26,541 nt of DNA from a virus (IMGVR_UViG_3300035698_026307:1-26541); one strand, 5' to 3'. Positions 8,756-16,532 are shown, counted from the stretch's first letter. Notes: generated by a model not told the origin, from the sequence alone. Made by a program: numbers and translations.

Positions 8756-9775
8756 TCAGACCTCCAGCAGTTGCTGCATACCCGGTCCGTCACGGGGGTC
8801 TATCGGAATGTTCTGGCCAGCAGGCGCTTTTTCCGGGGACTGCCTTCCCTTGGCAGAACCCATAAGCCGCTGCATGTATCTGTTGTCGTCCATCACAAGC
8901 ACAGGAGCATCAGTCACCTTCGCCTTGTCTCTGGCGATACGCATCAGACCTTTCTGCCTGATACGCGAAGGGTCGTTGCTATCCATGTACTTCTTCGATG
9001 CGGAATGTGCTACCATTGATGCACCGATGAAGTATACCCAGGCAAGGGCTGCGGCTGCATTGACAGACCCTTTAGGGTCCTTGAAGGGATTCGCCGCAAG
9101 TCCCAGCACAGAGGCTTGAGATACATTCTCATTTTTGGGCTCAGCATCCTTGGAGATCCACTCCGCAAGCTTCGGCATCTCATTGATCCGCTTGTATTCG
9201 TTGAACATCAGCTTATCAATCTCATTCCTTCGCAGGTCTACACGATCTGTGAGCTGTTCCTTGCGCGCCAGATCCGCTTTACGGTCTGCAGCTTTCCAGC
9301 CAGCTGTTCCACCCAAAGCCAGCGCGGCTGTCACAAATGCCAAATGCCTCGGATCATACCTTCCCCGCTGCAGCCTGTGTATGGTCTCTGTGAAAGATGC
9401 AGGGTATTGTCCTGTTTCATCCCGCAGGAACGCAAGGGGGTTCAACCAGTCGTTGGCTATCTCCTTCATTTTGCCCCCTACCTCCCCCATCGTTTCTTTC
9501 CAATCAGCCTGCTTATCCACCTCAGGCAGCGCATCGAATTCAGGTACTCCCGCACCTCTGCGCTTTTTCTCTGTCTTTGCATCCCGGAGACTGGGGTCCA
9601 GGGACAGCACAGGATATCTCGCATTGACATATGACTGCAGCTTATCGTCAGTTCGTGTCTGCTCAGCTGCCTGCGCCTTCAATGCACCCTGCCTGATCAT
9701 ATACAACAACAGGCCCCATCCCATCGCTATGCGACCACTGTGCTGAAGAACCGGGGTAAGCTGATTATCTGACAT
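8756..9775 (-). CDS. Putative membrane-associated virion protein
   Basis: A 339-aa protein with no family that I recognise. Three hydrophobic stretches are visible: about 16-30 (IAMGWGLLLYMI), 144-160 (HLAFVTAALALGGTAGW) and 238-257 (VNAAAALAWVYFIGASMVAH). Between them lie charged helical segments, notably a Lys/Arg/Glu-rich one at about 161-200. The start ATG at 9775 shares one base with the stop of the 116-aa gene (TAATG), with GGAGA upstream. The stop at 8756 lies 7 bp before the polymerase start, so the two are probably translated together. Size, helices and position suggest an internal virion protein that may contact membrane during ejection; this is inference. Confidence 0.8.
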   Translation of the reverse strand: MSDNQLTPVLQHSGRIAMGWGLLLYMIRQGALKAQAAEQTRTDDKLQSYVNARYPVLSLDPSLRDAKTEKKRRGAGVPEFDALPEVDKQADWKETMGEVGGKMKEIANDWLNPLAFLRDETGQYPASFTETIHRLQRGRYDPRHLAFVTAALALGGTAGWKAADRKADLARKEQLTDRVDLRRNEIDKLMFNEYKRINEMPKLAEWISKDAEPKNENVSQASVLGLAANPFKDPKGSVNAAAALAWVYFIGASMVAHSASKKYMDSNDPSRIRQKGLMRIARDKAKVTDAPVLVMDDNRYMQRLMGSAKGRQSPEKAPAGQNIPIDPRDGPGMQQLLEV

Positions 9776-10125
9776 TATCTATCTCCAACAAATGTTCCGG
9801 CAGGGGTGGCTACAGGTTTCCCATAATATACTTCAAACCATCTCAAAAGGATACGCCACCCTTTCAGTCTAAGATCAAAACGACGTTCTTCAAAAGAAAC
9901 AACCGCCCGGCCCATAACCAATTTCTGCGATATCTCTTCATATTCTTTAAGCGACTCGACATCCGTTGTGTCAAACTGTTTCACGTGCACTTTGCGGAGC
10001 ATCGTTGGTTTGAAGTGATCAGGGTCGCTTTCCTTTATGTCTATCGGGGGACCTTCGTACGGGAACCCTTTATACGTACCCTGCACATGCACCGACATTG
10101 TGTCCGAACTGTTTTCATTAGCCAT
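9775..10125 (-). CDS. Hypothetical 116-aa protein
   Basis: A soluble-looking protein with no recognised domain. The N-terminal half is acidic and Ser/Thr/Asp-rich (MSVHVQGTYKGFPYEGPPIDI). The centre has VHVKQFDTTDVESLKEYEEISQ, and the C-terminal half is basic and aromatic (RFDLRLKGWRILLRWFEVYYGKP). ATG 10125 is preceded by an AGGTAA element 6 bp upstream. It follows the 129-aa gene after 27 bp containing a T-tract and is joined to the next gene by a 1-bp overlap. It is one of the few proteins in this cluster without a hydrophobic segment. A tail-completion or head-tail joining role could be considered from size and place, but nothing in the sequence shows it. Confidence 0.75.
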   Translation of the reverse strand: MANENSSDTMSVHVQGTYKGFPYEGPPIDIKESDPDHFKPTMLRKVHVKQFDTTDVESLKEYEEISQKLVMGRAVVSFEERRFDLRLKGWRILLRWFEVYYGKPVATPAGTFVGDR

Positions 10126-10136
10126 ATCTATTACCT

Positions 10137-10161
10137 AAAAAAAGACAGGGGATCAGGCCCC
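10137..10161 (-). terminator. Possible weak intrinsic terminator
   Basis: On the minus strand a GGGG / CCCC stem with a 6-base loop (10148-10161) is followed 4 bases later by seven T (10143-10137). The stop codon of the 129-aa gene lies across the loop. The stem is only 4 bp and the spacer is long, so any termination would be partial. Confidence 0.25.
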
Positions 10162-10542
10162 ATGAATACTGCGTACCGGATTCGCCGCTGCCCTCTCACG
10201 ATCCCTCTGATGCTCAATAGCAAGCGCTCTTTTACGTTTCAGCTCCGCTGCAAACTCTTCAAGCTCTGCAGCCAGGATTGCCTTCTGTATCCCCTCCTGG
10301 TCCAGCTTACTGGGGGATGTCAGCTTGGAATGCATTGCCCCCGTAGCAAGCCCCAATAGGGCAGGGGCCAGGATTGCCGTAGGCAGCACATAGCTATTTA
10401 TAGTGTCCTGCGCAACATCAGCCGCACCTGTAACCACTTCAGCCCCGCCGCCGAGCGCTCCGCTGAGCGCCTCACCCCACCCCCCAGCCTCTTTGAAAAA
10501 CGCATGGGTAAACCCCTGCAGCATTGGTGTCTTAAAATACAT
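10153..10542 (-). CDS. Small virion-like protein with N-terminal FxxxFFKEA motif
   Basis: A 129-aa protein beginning MYFKTPMLQGFTHAFFKEAGG, related to the start motif found at 25968, 12718 and 11853. A Gly/Ala-rich stretch follows (ALSGALGGGAEVVTGAADVAQ), then a hydrophobic helix (VLPTAILAPALLGLATGAM, about 52-70), then a charged Lys/Arg/Glu helix (about 83-118) that may form a coiled coil. GGAGG lies 7 bp before ATG 10542 and overlaps the end of the 112-aa gene, whose TAG directly precedes the start. I infer a packaged internal or inner-membrane-active protein. No family is recognised. Confidence 0.8.
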   Translation of the reverse strand: MYFKTPMLQGFTHAFFKEAGGWGEALSGALGGGAEVVTGAADVAQDTINSYVLPTAILAPALLGLATGAMHSKLTSPSKLDQEGIQKAILAAELEEFAAELKRKRALAIEHQRDRERAAANPVRSIHGA

Positions 10543-10881
10543 CTAGCTACCTCCAAATATTCCAGAGTTGATGATCGCGCCTGCTACTCCACCTACCCTG
10601 CTCAGACGTTTTGTCACAGGCGGAGGCATCGCCAGCACACCCCCTACGGCTTTGCCAAAGTAAAATGAGGGTACGAATCCTATCCCAAGTCTTAACGCGG
10701 CCATGGCCAGATCTTTCCCGCTCACCAGCCCTGTGCTCCTATTCTGCGTAGCATGCTCCACAATGCCGGTAGCTCTGTTCTTCTGCGGTACCGACAGAAA
10801 AGGATCTGTATCTATCAAATCTATAGACGTTCTCACAGGTATTCGCTGCCCGGTAAACGGGTTGGTGTCTTCCGTCCCCAT
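10543..10881 (-). CDS. Hypothetical 112-aa virion-like protein
   Basis: The first 50 residues are polar (NPFTGQRIPVRTSIDLIDTDPF). The second half holds a hydrophobic Gly-rich segment (LAMAALRLGIGFVPSFYFGKAVGGVLAMP, about 58-86) and a Gly/Ile C-terminus ending GAIINSGIFGGS. Start ATG 10881 lies inside the last 49 bases of the 150-aa gene, in another frame. A GAAAGACGCAGG stretch precedes it. I considered a later start, but no suitable codon with a ribosome site removes the overlap without losing the N-terminal half. The stop directly abuts the next gene's ATG. Function is unknown; it fits the group of small hydrophobic proteins in this cluster. Confidence 0.72.
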   Translation of the reverse strand: MGTEDTNPFTGQRIPVRTSIDLIDTDPFLSVPQKNRATGIVEHATQNRSTGLVSGKDLAMAALRLGIGFVPSFYFGKAVGGVLAMPPPVTKRLSRVGGVAGAIINSGIFGGS

Positions 10882-11285
10882 CCTGCGTCTTTCAGAAGCT
10901 GTGCGCTTGTTTTCTGCTGCATCGACACACGCCCGCTATGATAAGGGATATGATTGTACGCCGTAGGTGCTGTCAAGGTACCCGCAGCATATGCCTCGGG
11001 CACCCCTTTATGTTTGTACCGAGAATACAATGCACCCAGCACTCCGCCTGTAAGTCCTGCACCTATGCCGATACGTTTGAATGAGCCTCTCTCCTTCATC
11101 TGCTCCAACATCTTCCGCTTTTCTGCCGGAGACATCCCTACAGACATTGCAGAGATCATTCTCTTTGCAAGCCATGGAGCGCCAAGGTACCCTGCAGCAC
11201 CGAGCGATGTTGCTAAAAAAGGCAATTCGGTAGACTGTTGTCCACCGATATTCTTCTCATACCATGTAGGTATTTCTAACGCCAT
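10833..11285 (-). CDS. Hypothetical 150-aa protein with Gly-rich hydrophobic segments
   Basis: The frame could start at 11402, but that region overlaps the previous gene's C-terminus and is compositionally odd (Arg-rich). ATG 11285 has GAGGT 5 bp upstream and gives MALEIPTWYEKN, so I chose it. A hydrophobic stretch (LATSLGAAGYLGAPWLAKRMISAM) is followed by a basic helix with AEKRKMLEQMKERG, then a second Gly-rich hydrophobic stretch (IGIGAGLTGGVLGALYS). The C-terminus is basic and Tyr/Pro-rich. It starts 7 bp after the preceding gene. Likely a member of the internal virion protein set; no named family. Confidence 0.75.
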   Translation of the reverse strand: MALEIPTWYEKNIGGQQSTELPFLATSLGAAGYLGAPWLAKRMISAMSVGMSPAEKRKMLEQMKERGSFKRIGIGAGLTGGVLGALYSRYKHKGVPEAYAAGTLTAPTAYNHIPYHSGRVSMQQKTSAQLLKDAGWGRKTPTRLPGSEYL

Positions 11286-11292
11286 AGCTACC

Positions 11293-11853
11293 TCACTGAC
11301 GTAGTCTGTACGCGTACGGTGCCTGAGGAGTAGTCGCACCCGCAGCCGGTCGCGGATTGAGCTTACCCAGTCTCTGATATATCTGCCGGAGTTTGTGTGC
11401 ATTCATGGCGTTAAAGCCCATACTCATCAAAGGAAGGCCCACCAGTCCTGCTCCTACGCCTATACCTGCGGTGCGCATCTTCTGCATATTCTCTGGCGTC
11501 ATAAACTGACTGATATTCTTTATAATAGGGCTTACCCTATCCCACCAATCATTAGTCGCCCGCAAATGCTTGTAGGACCGCTCCGCTTCATGTGCCACAC
11601 CTTTTACGCCCGTGATCCCAGTGTCTGCAACCCTGCCTACACGCTTCCCGGCTCGAACCATAGGACTGTGCTCGGGGGTTTGCGCCGCCTGAAAATCAGG
11701 CATTCCGGGTATCATCCCTAGTGCTGTATTCTTAGCACCACCCAGCAAAGAGTTATCTGCAGACCGATTGCCCTTCGGCCCTACAAAGTCAAAGGCCTCT
11801 TTGGACATATAACCCGTCATGAATGCACGGGCGTTAATAGGTATATCCGCCAT
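11293..11853 (-). CDS. Virion-like protein with N-terminal ARAFMTGYMSKEA motif
   Basis: A 186-aa protein from ATG 11853, which has GGAGG 5 bp upstream and sits 1 bp after the upstream stop; the longer reading to 11931 would overlap the previous gene. The start reads MADIPINARAFMTGYMSKEAF, closely matching the start of the zincin-like protein at 25968 (NTRAYIAGYMYKGA). The middle is polar and basic. The C-terminal third has a hydrophobic segment (AGIGVGAGLVGLPLMSMGFNAMNA) and a basic tail. The shared N-terminus between otherwise unrelated proteins suggests a targeting or processing signal, probably for packaging in the head. That is inference; no family is recognised. Confidence 0.8.
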   Translation of the reverse strand: MADIPINARAFMTGYMSKEAFDFVGPKGNRSADNSLLGGAKNTALGMIPGMPDFQAAQTPEHSPMVRAGKRVGRVADTGITGVKGVAHEAERSYKHLRATNDWWDRVSPIIKNISQFMTPENMQKMRTAGIGVGAGLVGLPLMSMGFNAMNAHKLRQIYQRLGKLNPRPAAGATTPQAPYAYRLRQ

Positions 11854-11854
11854 A

Positions 11855-12718
11855 TCAACCTCCGTTGAAAGAGCTGTCAAACGGCTCTTCAACCTTAGTC
11901 GTAGTGATTCGCGTAGGCATCTTGGGCGCACCTCCCTGATCAGTTCTCACATCAGGAGGAAGATCCTGACCTGTTGCCCGCCCTTCTGCAGCCGCTGCAG
12001 CCGCTGCTGCAACTGCCGGGTTACCCACAGCTTGCGTCTTCTCCGCCTCATTCTGCGGCTGCGGCCCAGGCACTGCAGGCGACCCTACATTCGCAGGAAC
12101 CTTCGGTGAGGCACCTCCTGCATTGGCATCTACGCGTTCCTGCAGCTCAGTAGCCGCTACGGTCTCTGCTCCGGTATTCACAGGTGCCGGTGGCTCGGGC
12201 TGAGGCGCCTCCATAGCCTTTGCCGCCGCATCCTGATTCTGGCTCACAAGCCTTTTGACATTCCAGCGCATCACGCCTTTACTGATCCAGTCTCTCACGG
12301 TCGTCCAGGCTTTCTGCACTTCCTTCGCATCTCCGAACAGTGTCTGCGCCACAAATGCCACAAGAGCTCCAACTGCTCCTCCCATCACAGCACCTTCACG
12401 CCCTGCTATGGCCGCTCCGATACCTGCACCTACACCGCCTCCGCCCAGTGTCATGGTACCGGCCTGTACCGCAGCACTGTCAAAGAAATCCAAAATCCCC
12501 TGTTCTCTGCCCATCAGGCGTTCGACCTGTTCCCGGCTGGGCTGATTGGCCTGAAACCCCGGAATATCCTTGCCGTACGTTTTTCCCAAATCCTCCAGCC
12601 TTGTCTTCCATGGGGGTACCTGCTTCTGCGCAACACGGGTTGCGAGCTCTTCCGCAGCTGTAGGCGCCGCCTGTTTGAAGAAACCTTCAACAAATCCATC
12701 CCATGTATGTACGTCCAT
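11855..12718 (-). CDS. Putative internal virion protein with glycine zipper
   Basis: A 287-aa protein. The start MDVHTWDGFVEGFFKQAAP carries the F-x-x-G-F-F-K-x-A form of the shared motif. Residues about 91-128 form a Gly/Ala-rich hydrophobic block (GGGGVGAGIGAAIAG, then MGGAVGALVAFVAQTLFG), a typical glycine-zipper or membrane-spanning hairpin. Residues about 160-287 are disordered, Pro/Ala/Glu-rich, with an eight-alanine run near 240. It starts 7 bp after the portal stop with GAGGG upstream. Such architecture is common in proteins ejected with phage DNA or lining the portal vestibule, which is my inference from position next to portal. No conserved enzymatic motif is visible. Confidence 0.82.
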   Translation of the reverse strand: MDVHTWDGFVEGFFKQAAPTAAEELATRVAQKQVPPWKTRLEDLGKTYGKDIPGFQANQPSREQVERLMGREQGILDFFDSAAVQAGTMTLGGGGVGAGIGAAIAGREGAVMGGAVGALVAFVAQTLFGDAKEVQKAWTTVRDWISKGVMRWNVKRLVSQNQDAAAKAMEAPQPEPPAPVNTGAETVAATELQERVDANAGGASPKVPANVGSPAVPGPQPQNEAEKTQAVGNPAVAAAAAAAAEGRATGQDLPPDVRTDQGGAPKMPTRITTTKVEEPFDSSFNGG

Positions 12719-12725
12719 AACGCCC

Positions 12726-14642
12726 TCACTGAATAGGTATTTGACCCTGTCTCAACATCTGCACCCCGGTCGTCCGGCCGATCTGTTCCAGATCATTCAA
12801 TCGACTCTTAACCTGAGCATACAGCGTCTCGTTCTGATGCTTAATCGCCGTAAGCGTTCTACGACGCGTTGCTGTGTCTGCGTACAGCAGCTCCATGGCT
12901 ATCTGATCTGACTGCGCCTGCAGCTCATCAATGGTTACGTTCGTAGCGCCTGACATCATACCTGCTGCACTCATATCACCACCCTGCATCATGGCACCGC
13001 CAGGACCTGCCTGAGGCATCATTCCACCCCCTGCAGCACCCGCTCCGCCTTCAGCACCTCCAGGCATCGGCATCTGGCCCGCCATCTGTTCCGCCATCAT
13101 CTGCTGTTCTCCGGGAGACGGTGTCTTGACAGCCTGCAGGTTTGCCTGACTGTCTTCCATCTTCTTCTGGCGTTCCTCCTGCAGCTCCGCGACTTCATCC
13201 TCCTCTTCAAAGGTGCGCTTCATCTCATACAGGTAGTCAAGACCTATAGCTCTATAGAATGTCGTATTCGAGCATTTTCCGGCAGCTGCCAGCTCACCCT
13301 TGGCCTGCAGTATCGCCGGATCTTCATACAGAGACGACGGTATAAACCGGGCATCCACTCTTTCCCAGTTCTCCAGTGCTCCCTGCTTCCTGGTCAACCA
13401 GTTCACCCAGCTGTTGATCTCATGTGCGAAATGCTGCCAGAATCTCTCGAACATCTTGAAATCGATAAGGGGCTGCGCGTTGGCCTGTGTAGCAGGTTTC
13501 GAGAAAGCTTCCGGTATTGACATACAGTGCAGCAGGCGCATTTCAAAATGCTCCTGGAACTCCACTGGGGTCAAATCCTTCGCTTCACCACCGAGAGCCT
13601 GGTACTGCAGAGGGAACGGCAGGAAGTTCCAATCAGTCGGATTCCTGCGATGCCCGTCAAGCATCCCCTGCACATGAGACGTAAATTCACTCATGCCGAT
13701 GTTGAGCATGGGATCTGCTGTCACATCATTCGCCTGTGGCGGAGTCAGTACCCTGAACGGGATAAGGTAATCAGACAGGATGCACTCATTGAACTTATCC
13801 ATCATCACAATCAGGATAACAGTCTCGAACTCACACAGAAACTTCGGTAACCCCCAGCCCTTCAGAGCCGGTTGCTGAAATGCTGCCTGCTGATTCCGCA
13901 TGTGGTAGATCTCATCTGCATCAAACTCAAACTCCTTGTCCGTCACGATGGCTTCAATAATCTCCCATGGAGTGTCAGCCAGAAACAGAGGGTCTCCCCG
14001 TTTGACAGGTACCGTCAGCTCTGTGTAGTTCTTCAGGTCAAGCCGGTACTCTGTCCGCTGACTGATTGGATGATACTTCAGCCTCATAAACTGCGGCGGC
14101 CACCTTACAATGACAGGCTTTGCCTCTACCCCCAACTGCTTAAAATCTTCATGCCTGTATACGCCCTCGCGCCTGCACCCAGGACACTTCCCCTGAAAAT
14201 GATCTCTCTGCCAGTTGGCGTGCTTCTCTTCAAACATCCTTCTCAGTGGTGCTTTGAACCCGCACTTTGTACATACGAGCTGTCGGATGAACGGAACCTG
14301 CAGGGAGGTGAAAGAGTTGCCCCAGGCAATAAAGTCATCACCTATGGTAGCAGCCTCTCCCTTGATATCAAAATTCTCGTCAATCGTCTTCAGATACTTC
14401 TGCCGGGTCTTGTAATCAACATCCTCTCCGATGATTTCCACCTCTGTCATAAAGTAGCGAACAGCCTTGGAGATAGCTGTTGAGTAAATACCCTGACGCA
14501 TCCACAGTTCCTGCGACCAGGCCATCACCTGTTCTATCGTCTGTGGAAACAGTTTTCGTGAAAGACTCTCAAATGGGGAGCTGACTTTACTACCAGCACC
14601 TGCCCAAAGGCTCTCCGCAGAAGAAATGCCATTAAATGCCAT
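12726..14642 (-). CDS. Portal protein (putative) with zinc-ribbon insertion
   Basis: A 638-aa protein of the size and layout of portal proteins of large phages. It has an N-terminal helical region (QTIEQVMAWSQELWMRQGIYSTAISKAVRYFMTEVEI), a DDFIAWGNSFTSL segment, a central body with long helices, and a C-terminal helix region (LLHCMSIPEAFSKPATQ, then FERFWQHFAHEINSWVNWL). Unusual features are C124-x2-C127 and C153-x2-C156 (bases 14175-14273), a likely zinc ribbon in the wing region, and a low-complexity Met/Gly/Ala tract at about 505-560 before a final coiled segment. As portal it would form the dodecameric ring at the capsid vertex through which DNA is packaged. ATG 14642 overlaps the previous stop (TGATG) with AGGTGA upstream. 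No terminase or capsid gene is in the window to confirm it. Confidence 0.78.
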   Translation of the reverse strand: MAFNGISSAESLWAGAGSKVSSPFESLSRKLFPQTIEQVMAWSQELWMRQGIYSTAISKAVRYFMTEVEIIGEDVDYKTRQKYLKTIDENFDIKGEAATIGDDFIAWGNSFTSLQVPFIRQLVCTKCGFKAPLRRMFEEKHANWQRDHFQGKCPGCRREGVYRHEDFKQLGVEAKPVIVRWPPQFMRLKYHPISQRTEYRLDLKNYTELTVPVKRGDPLFLADTPWEIIEAIVTDKEFEFDADEIYHMRNQQAAFQQPALKGWGLPKFLCEFETVILIVMMDKFNECILSDYLIPFRVLTPPQANDVTADPMLNIGMSEFTSHVQGMLDGHRRNPTDWNFLPFPLQYQALGGEAKDLTPVEFQEHFEMRLLHCMSIPEAFSKPATQANAQPLIDFKMFERFWQHFAHEINSWVNWLTRKQGALENWERVDARFIPSSLYEDPAILQAKGELAAAGKCSNTTFYRAIGLDYLYEMKRTFEEEDEVAELQEERQKKMEDSQANLQAVKTPSPGEQQMMAEQMAGQMPMPGGAEGGAGAAGGGMMPQAGPGGAMMQGGDMSAAGMMSGATNVTIDELQAQSDQIAMELLYADTATRRRTLTAIKHQNETLYAQVKSRLNDLEQIGRTTGVQMLRQGQIPIQ

Positions 14643-15412
14643 CAGGACTCACCTTGTGCAAGCACCATCACCTGGAAGCCCAGCCCGAGATCCTCGATGC
14701 TGAACCTGATACCCATGAAATATACCTGATGTTCCTCTCCGCCACAAACGATTCGGAAAGAGTTCTCTGAAGCGGGAGGTGTAAACACCGAAGAAGTAAG
14801 GTCATGGCACAGCACCAGGAACATCCCATCCTGCACTGCTGTTCGATACTGCCCCTTGAACTCTCCAAAATCTCCACTGAGCTGCACCTCGATCATCTCA
14901 TCCGGTAACGGTTGCCTCATCACGATAGGAGCTTGTGCAGAAATCTGCACTTCTTCGTGCTGCTCAACTGCAGCAGTCTGTTCCTCAATATTATCCAACA
15001 TAGCCCTGGCTGCATCCAGGTCCAGGCTCTCTGCCTTGTCCTCTATGTTCCCAGACTCTGATTCCCCCTGCCCTTCCTGCCCTTCCTGCCCTTCCTGCCC
15101 TTCCTGCCCTTCCTGCTCAGAGTCTTCCAGAAACGACGGAATAAGCGGAGCAATACGCTCAGTAGTCCCATCTTTCATGAAACGTACATGATACCCCTGC
15201 ACAACTTTTCCATACGGACTGGTAGGGGCTCCCCCGGTATCTACAGCCAGTGGTACCCGTGTCCCTCCCTCCGGATGCTGCATATTTCCAAAATCATAAT
15301 CATCTTCAGCGGCATCCAGTACAACAACTCCACGCCACTGATGGTGCCTCTTGCCTCCCTCAGGCACTTCAGCTTCATCGGGAGCCTGCACAAATACATT
15401 TTCCTGTTTCAT
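14642..15412 (-). CDS. Hypothetical protein with (GQE)n acidic linker
   Basis: A 256-aa protein in two parts. The first 95 residues are polar (HHQWRGVVVLDAAEDDYDFGN, VQGYHVRFMKDGTTERIAPLIPSFL). A very acidic linker of about 40 residues follows, built on a tandem Gly-Gln-Glu repeat encoded by five exact 9-bp units, then an acidic helix. The last 85 residues look like a compact beta-rich domain (MIEVQLSGDFGEFKGQYRTA, EHQVYFMGIRFSIEDLGLGFQVMVLA). It overlaps the genes on both sides by one base and lies immediately before the portal. Its place suggests a structural or assembly role, but I recognise no family. The linker is probably variable between relatives. Confidence 0.78.
   Translation of the reverse strand: MKQENVFVQAPDEAEVPEGGKRHHQWRGVVVLDAAEDDYDFGNMQHPEGGTRVPLAVDTGGAPTSPYGKVVQGYHVRFMKDGTTERIAPLIPSFLEDSEQEGQEGQEGQEGQEGQGESESGNIEDKAESLDLDAARAMLDNIEEQTAAVEQHEEVQISAQAPIVMRQPLPDEMIEVQLSGDFGEFKGQYRTAVQDGMFLVLCHDLTSSVFTPPASENSFRIVCGGEEHQVYFMGIRFSIEDLGLGFQVMVLAQGES
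14935..14950. repeat. 16-bp interrupted palindrome, copy 2 of 3
   Basis: GTGCAGAAATCTGCAC: 6-bp inverted arms with a 4-base centre. This copy is inside the 256-aa gene, where the minus strand encodes EVQISAQ. Including flanks it matches the element at 1583 in 18 of 19 bases in the same orientation, and the one at 22841 in the opposite orientation. Confidence 0.8.
15067..15116. repeat. 9-bp tandem repeat, five exact copies plus partial
   Basis: CCTGCCCTT is repeated exactly five times from 15067 to 15111, with a partial sixth copy. It encodes a Gly-Gln-Glu repeat in the acidic linker of the 256-aa protein. Units of three codons let copy number change without a frameshift. Confidence 0.92.
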
Positions 15413-15642
15413 CAGTCTCTACCTTTCAGTGCCTGCGCGGCGAGGTCCGGCCCAATATCTTTACCGGCATTTTTGGCGATTACCTCTACCAGAACCCGCG
15501 TAGCTGCTTCTGCTTTTACAATATGCCCTTCAGCATTCGTGCGATACACCATGCTGCCGGTTATGATAATCCAACCGGGCTCCTTCACCCGCGCAACAAC
15601 AATGGGCTCTTTTTTCCAGTTAAGTACCTTGTCTTTGATCAT
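15412..15642 (-). CDS. Hypothetical 76-aa protein
   Basis: A small basic protein (MIKDKVLNWKKEPIVVARVKEPGWIIITGSMVYRTNAEGHIV) whose N-terminal two thirds look like beta strands, followed by an Ala-rich helix (ATRVLVEVIAKNAGKDIGPDLAAQALKG). Its ATG overlaps the glycosyltransferase stop by 4 bp (ATGA) and its own stop overlaps the next gene by one base, so it is translationally coupled on both sides. No family is recognised. It may be a small partner of the portal-proximal proteins, but nothing proves it. Confidence 0.72.
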   Translation of the reverse strand: MIKDKVLNWKKEPIVVARVKEPGWIIITGSMVYRTNAEGHIVKAEAATRVLVEVIAKNAGKDIGPDLAAQALKGRD

Positions 15643-16520
15643 TGCCAGTCCTTGCTGAAATACCCGTCAGGGCCTTCGTCCTCGAATGCAATCGGCTTCT
15701 TGCAATTACGACAGTACCTGTATCCTTTACTCGGCCATGCCAGAGACTCTACACCGATATGCTGACAGAAGGAAGGCCGTGTGGCCGCCAGATTGCAGTT
15801 TCTGTCTCCTGCGAGACCCTGTATAGCGGTGTCTCCGGAGACCTTACCCGGCCTGCCTCCAAGGGCAAGCTGCCTGAACACATCTATTGCCCTCTTGTAA
15901 AACTCACGGTGCACAAGATACACTACACCTCCGATAGCTCTACTACATCCCCAGTGCCCATTTGCCAGCTTTTTGACCTTACGCCACGTCCATGGAGGGT
16001 CGTCCCCCTGACCGCTTCCAATACGATCGTAACACGTCAATAGCCCCAACGTGTCACCGTTAGGTCCTTTGGCATGCTGCACCTCAGGAAAAACATTCAT
16101 CAACGTTGTGTACCAGTCTTTGTGGAACACCGCATCGGCCTCTATTAGAATAATTGCCTCTGCCTCAGGGAACCGTTCCATCATATACTGCACACACCAG
16201 AACACGCCATGGAACACGCCCATGCGCATTTCCGGATGAACCACTTCGACCTTGTCGGCTATCCCTTTAAGTCTATGAACAGGTGCAAACGTTGCAGCCG
16301 CATTGACGAACTTCGCATCTCTTCGCCAAATCTGCGGTTGCGGAAGCACAAAATCGTCACAGGTGTTGAGATACTTCAGCTGCAGCTCATCATCACTGCA
16401 GTCATCGACTACAATCATCGGAGCATCCGAAGGTATATCAGTAGCCCACAGGCTCTTCAGAGTTGTGTCCAGATACACCGGTCTGTTTCTGGATCTCATT
16501 GCAATAGGAATGCTTGCCAT
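15639..16520 (-). CDS. GT2-like glycosyltransferase (GT-A fold)
   Basis: A 293-aa protein. ATG 16520 has AAGGAG 8 bp upstream; a TTG two codons earlier is less likely. The N-terminal strand and sugar-nucleotide region are SIPIAMRSRNRPVYLDTTLKSL and MIVVDDCSDDE (about 35-45). The DxD-like metal site is EADAVF in IILIEADAVFHKDWY (about 125-137). A GCSRAIGGVVYLVHREFY stretch fits the acceptor part. The last 27 residues carry a C-x2-C (YCRNCKKP), perhaps a zinc knuckle with further ligands not obvious. It should transfer a sugar from a nucleotide donor to an unknown acceptor, as part of the cassette with the next two transferases. It is coupled downstream by a 4-bp overlap and starts 12 bp after the methyltransferase-GT4 gene. 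Confidence 0.82.
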   Translation of the reverse strand: MASIPIAMRSRNRPVYLDTTLKSLWATDIPSDAPMIVVDDCSDDELQLKYLNTCDDFVLPQPQIWRRDAKFVNAAATFAPVHRLKGIADKVEVVHPEMRMGVFHGVFWCVQYMMERFPEAEAIILIEADAVFHKDWYTTLMNVFPEVQHAKGPNGDTLGLLTCYDRIGSGQGDDPPWTWRKVKKLANGHWGCSRAIGGVVYLVHREFYKRAIDVFRQLALGGRPGKVSGDTAIQGLAGDRNCNLAATRPSFCQHIGVESLAWPSKGYRYCRNCKKPIAFEDEGPDGYFSKDWQ

Positions 16521-16532
16521 CTGCAATTCTCC

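Noticed and set aside
8749-8793. Upstream GTG start of the beta gene that would add an N-terminal VCSNCW Cys pair
   Set aside because: The extra 15 codons overlap the previous gene in another frame and lack a ribosome site; ATG 8748 has GGAGG upstream. The Cys pair is probably not translated in this frame.
12303-12319. Possible fourth copy of the palindrome (GTCCAG-N5-CTGCAC)
   Set aside because: One arm base differs and the centre is five bases. It lies in coding sequence and is not clearly beyond chance.
15067-15116. CRISPR-like direct repeats
   Set aside because: Units are 9 bp, contiguous, without spacers, and coding. The 42-bp pair at 2957 is likewise a coding duplication.
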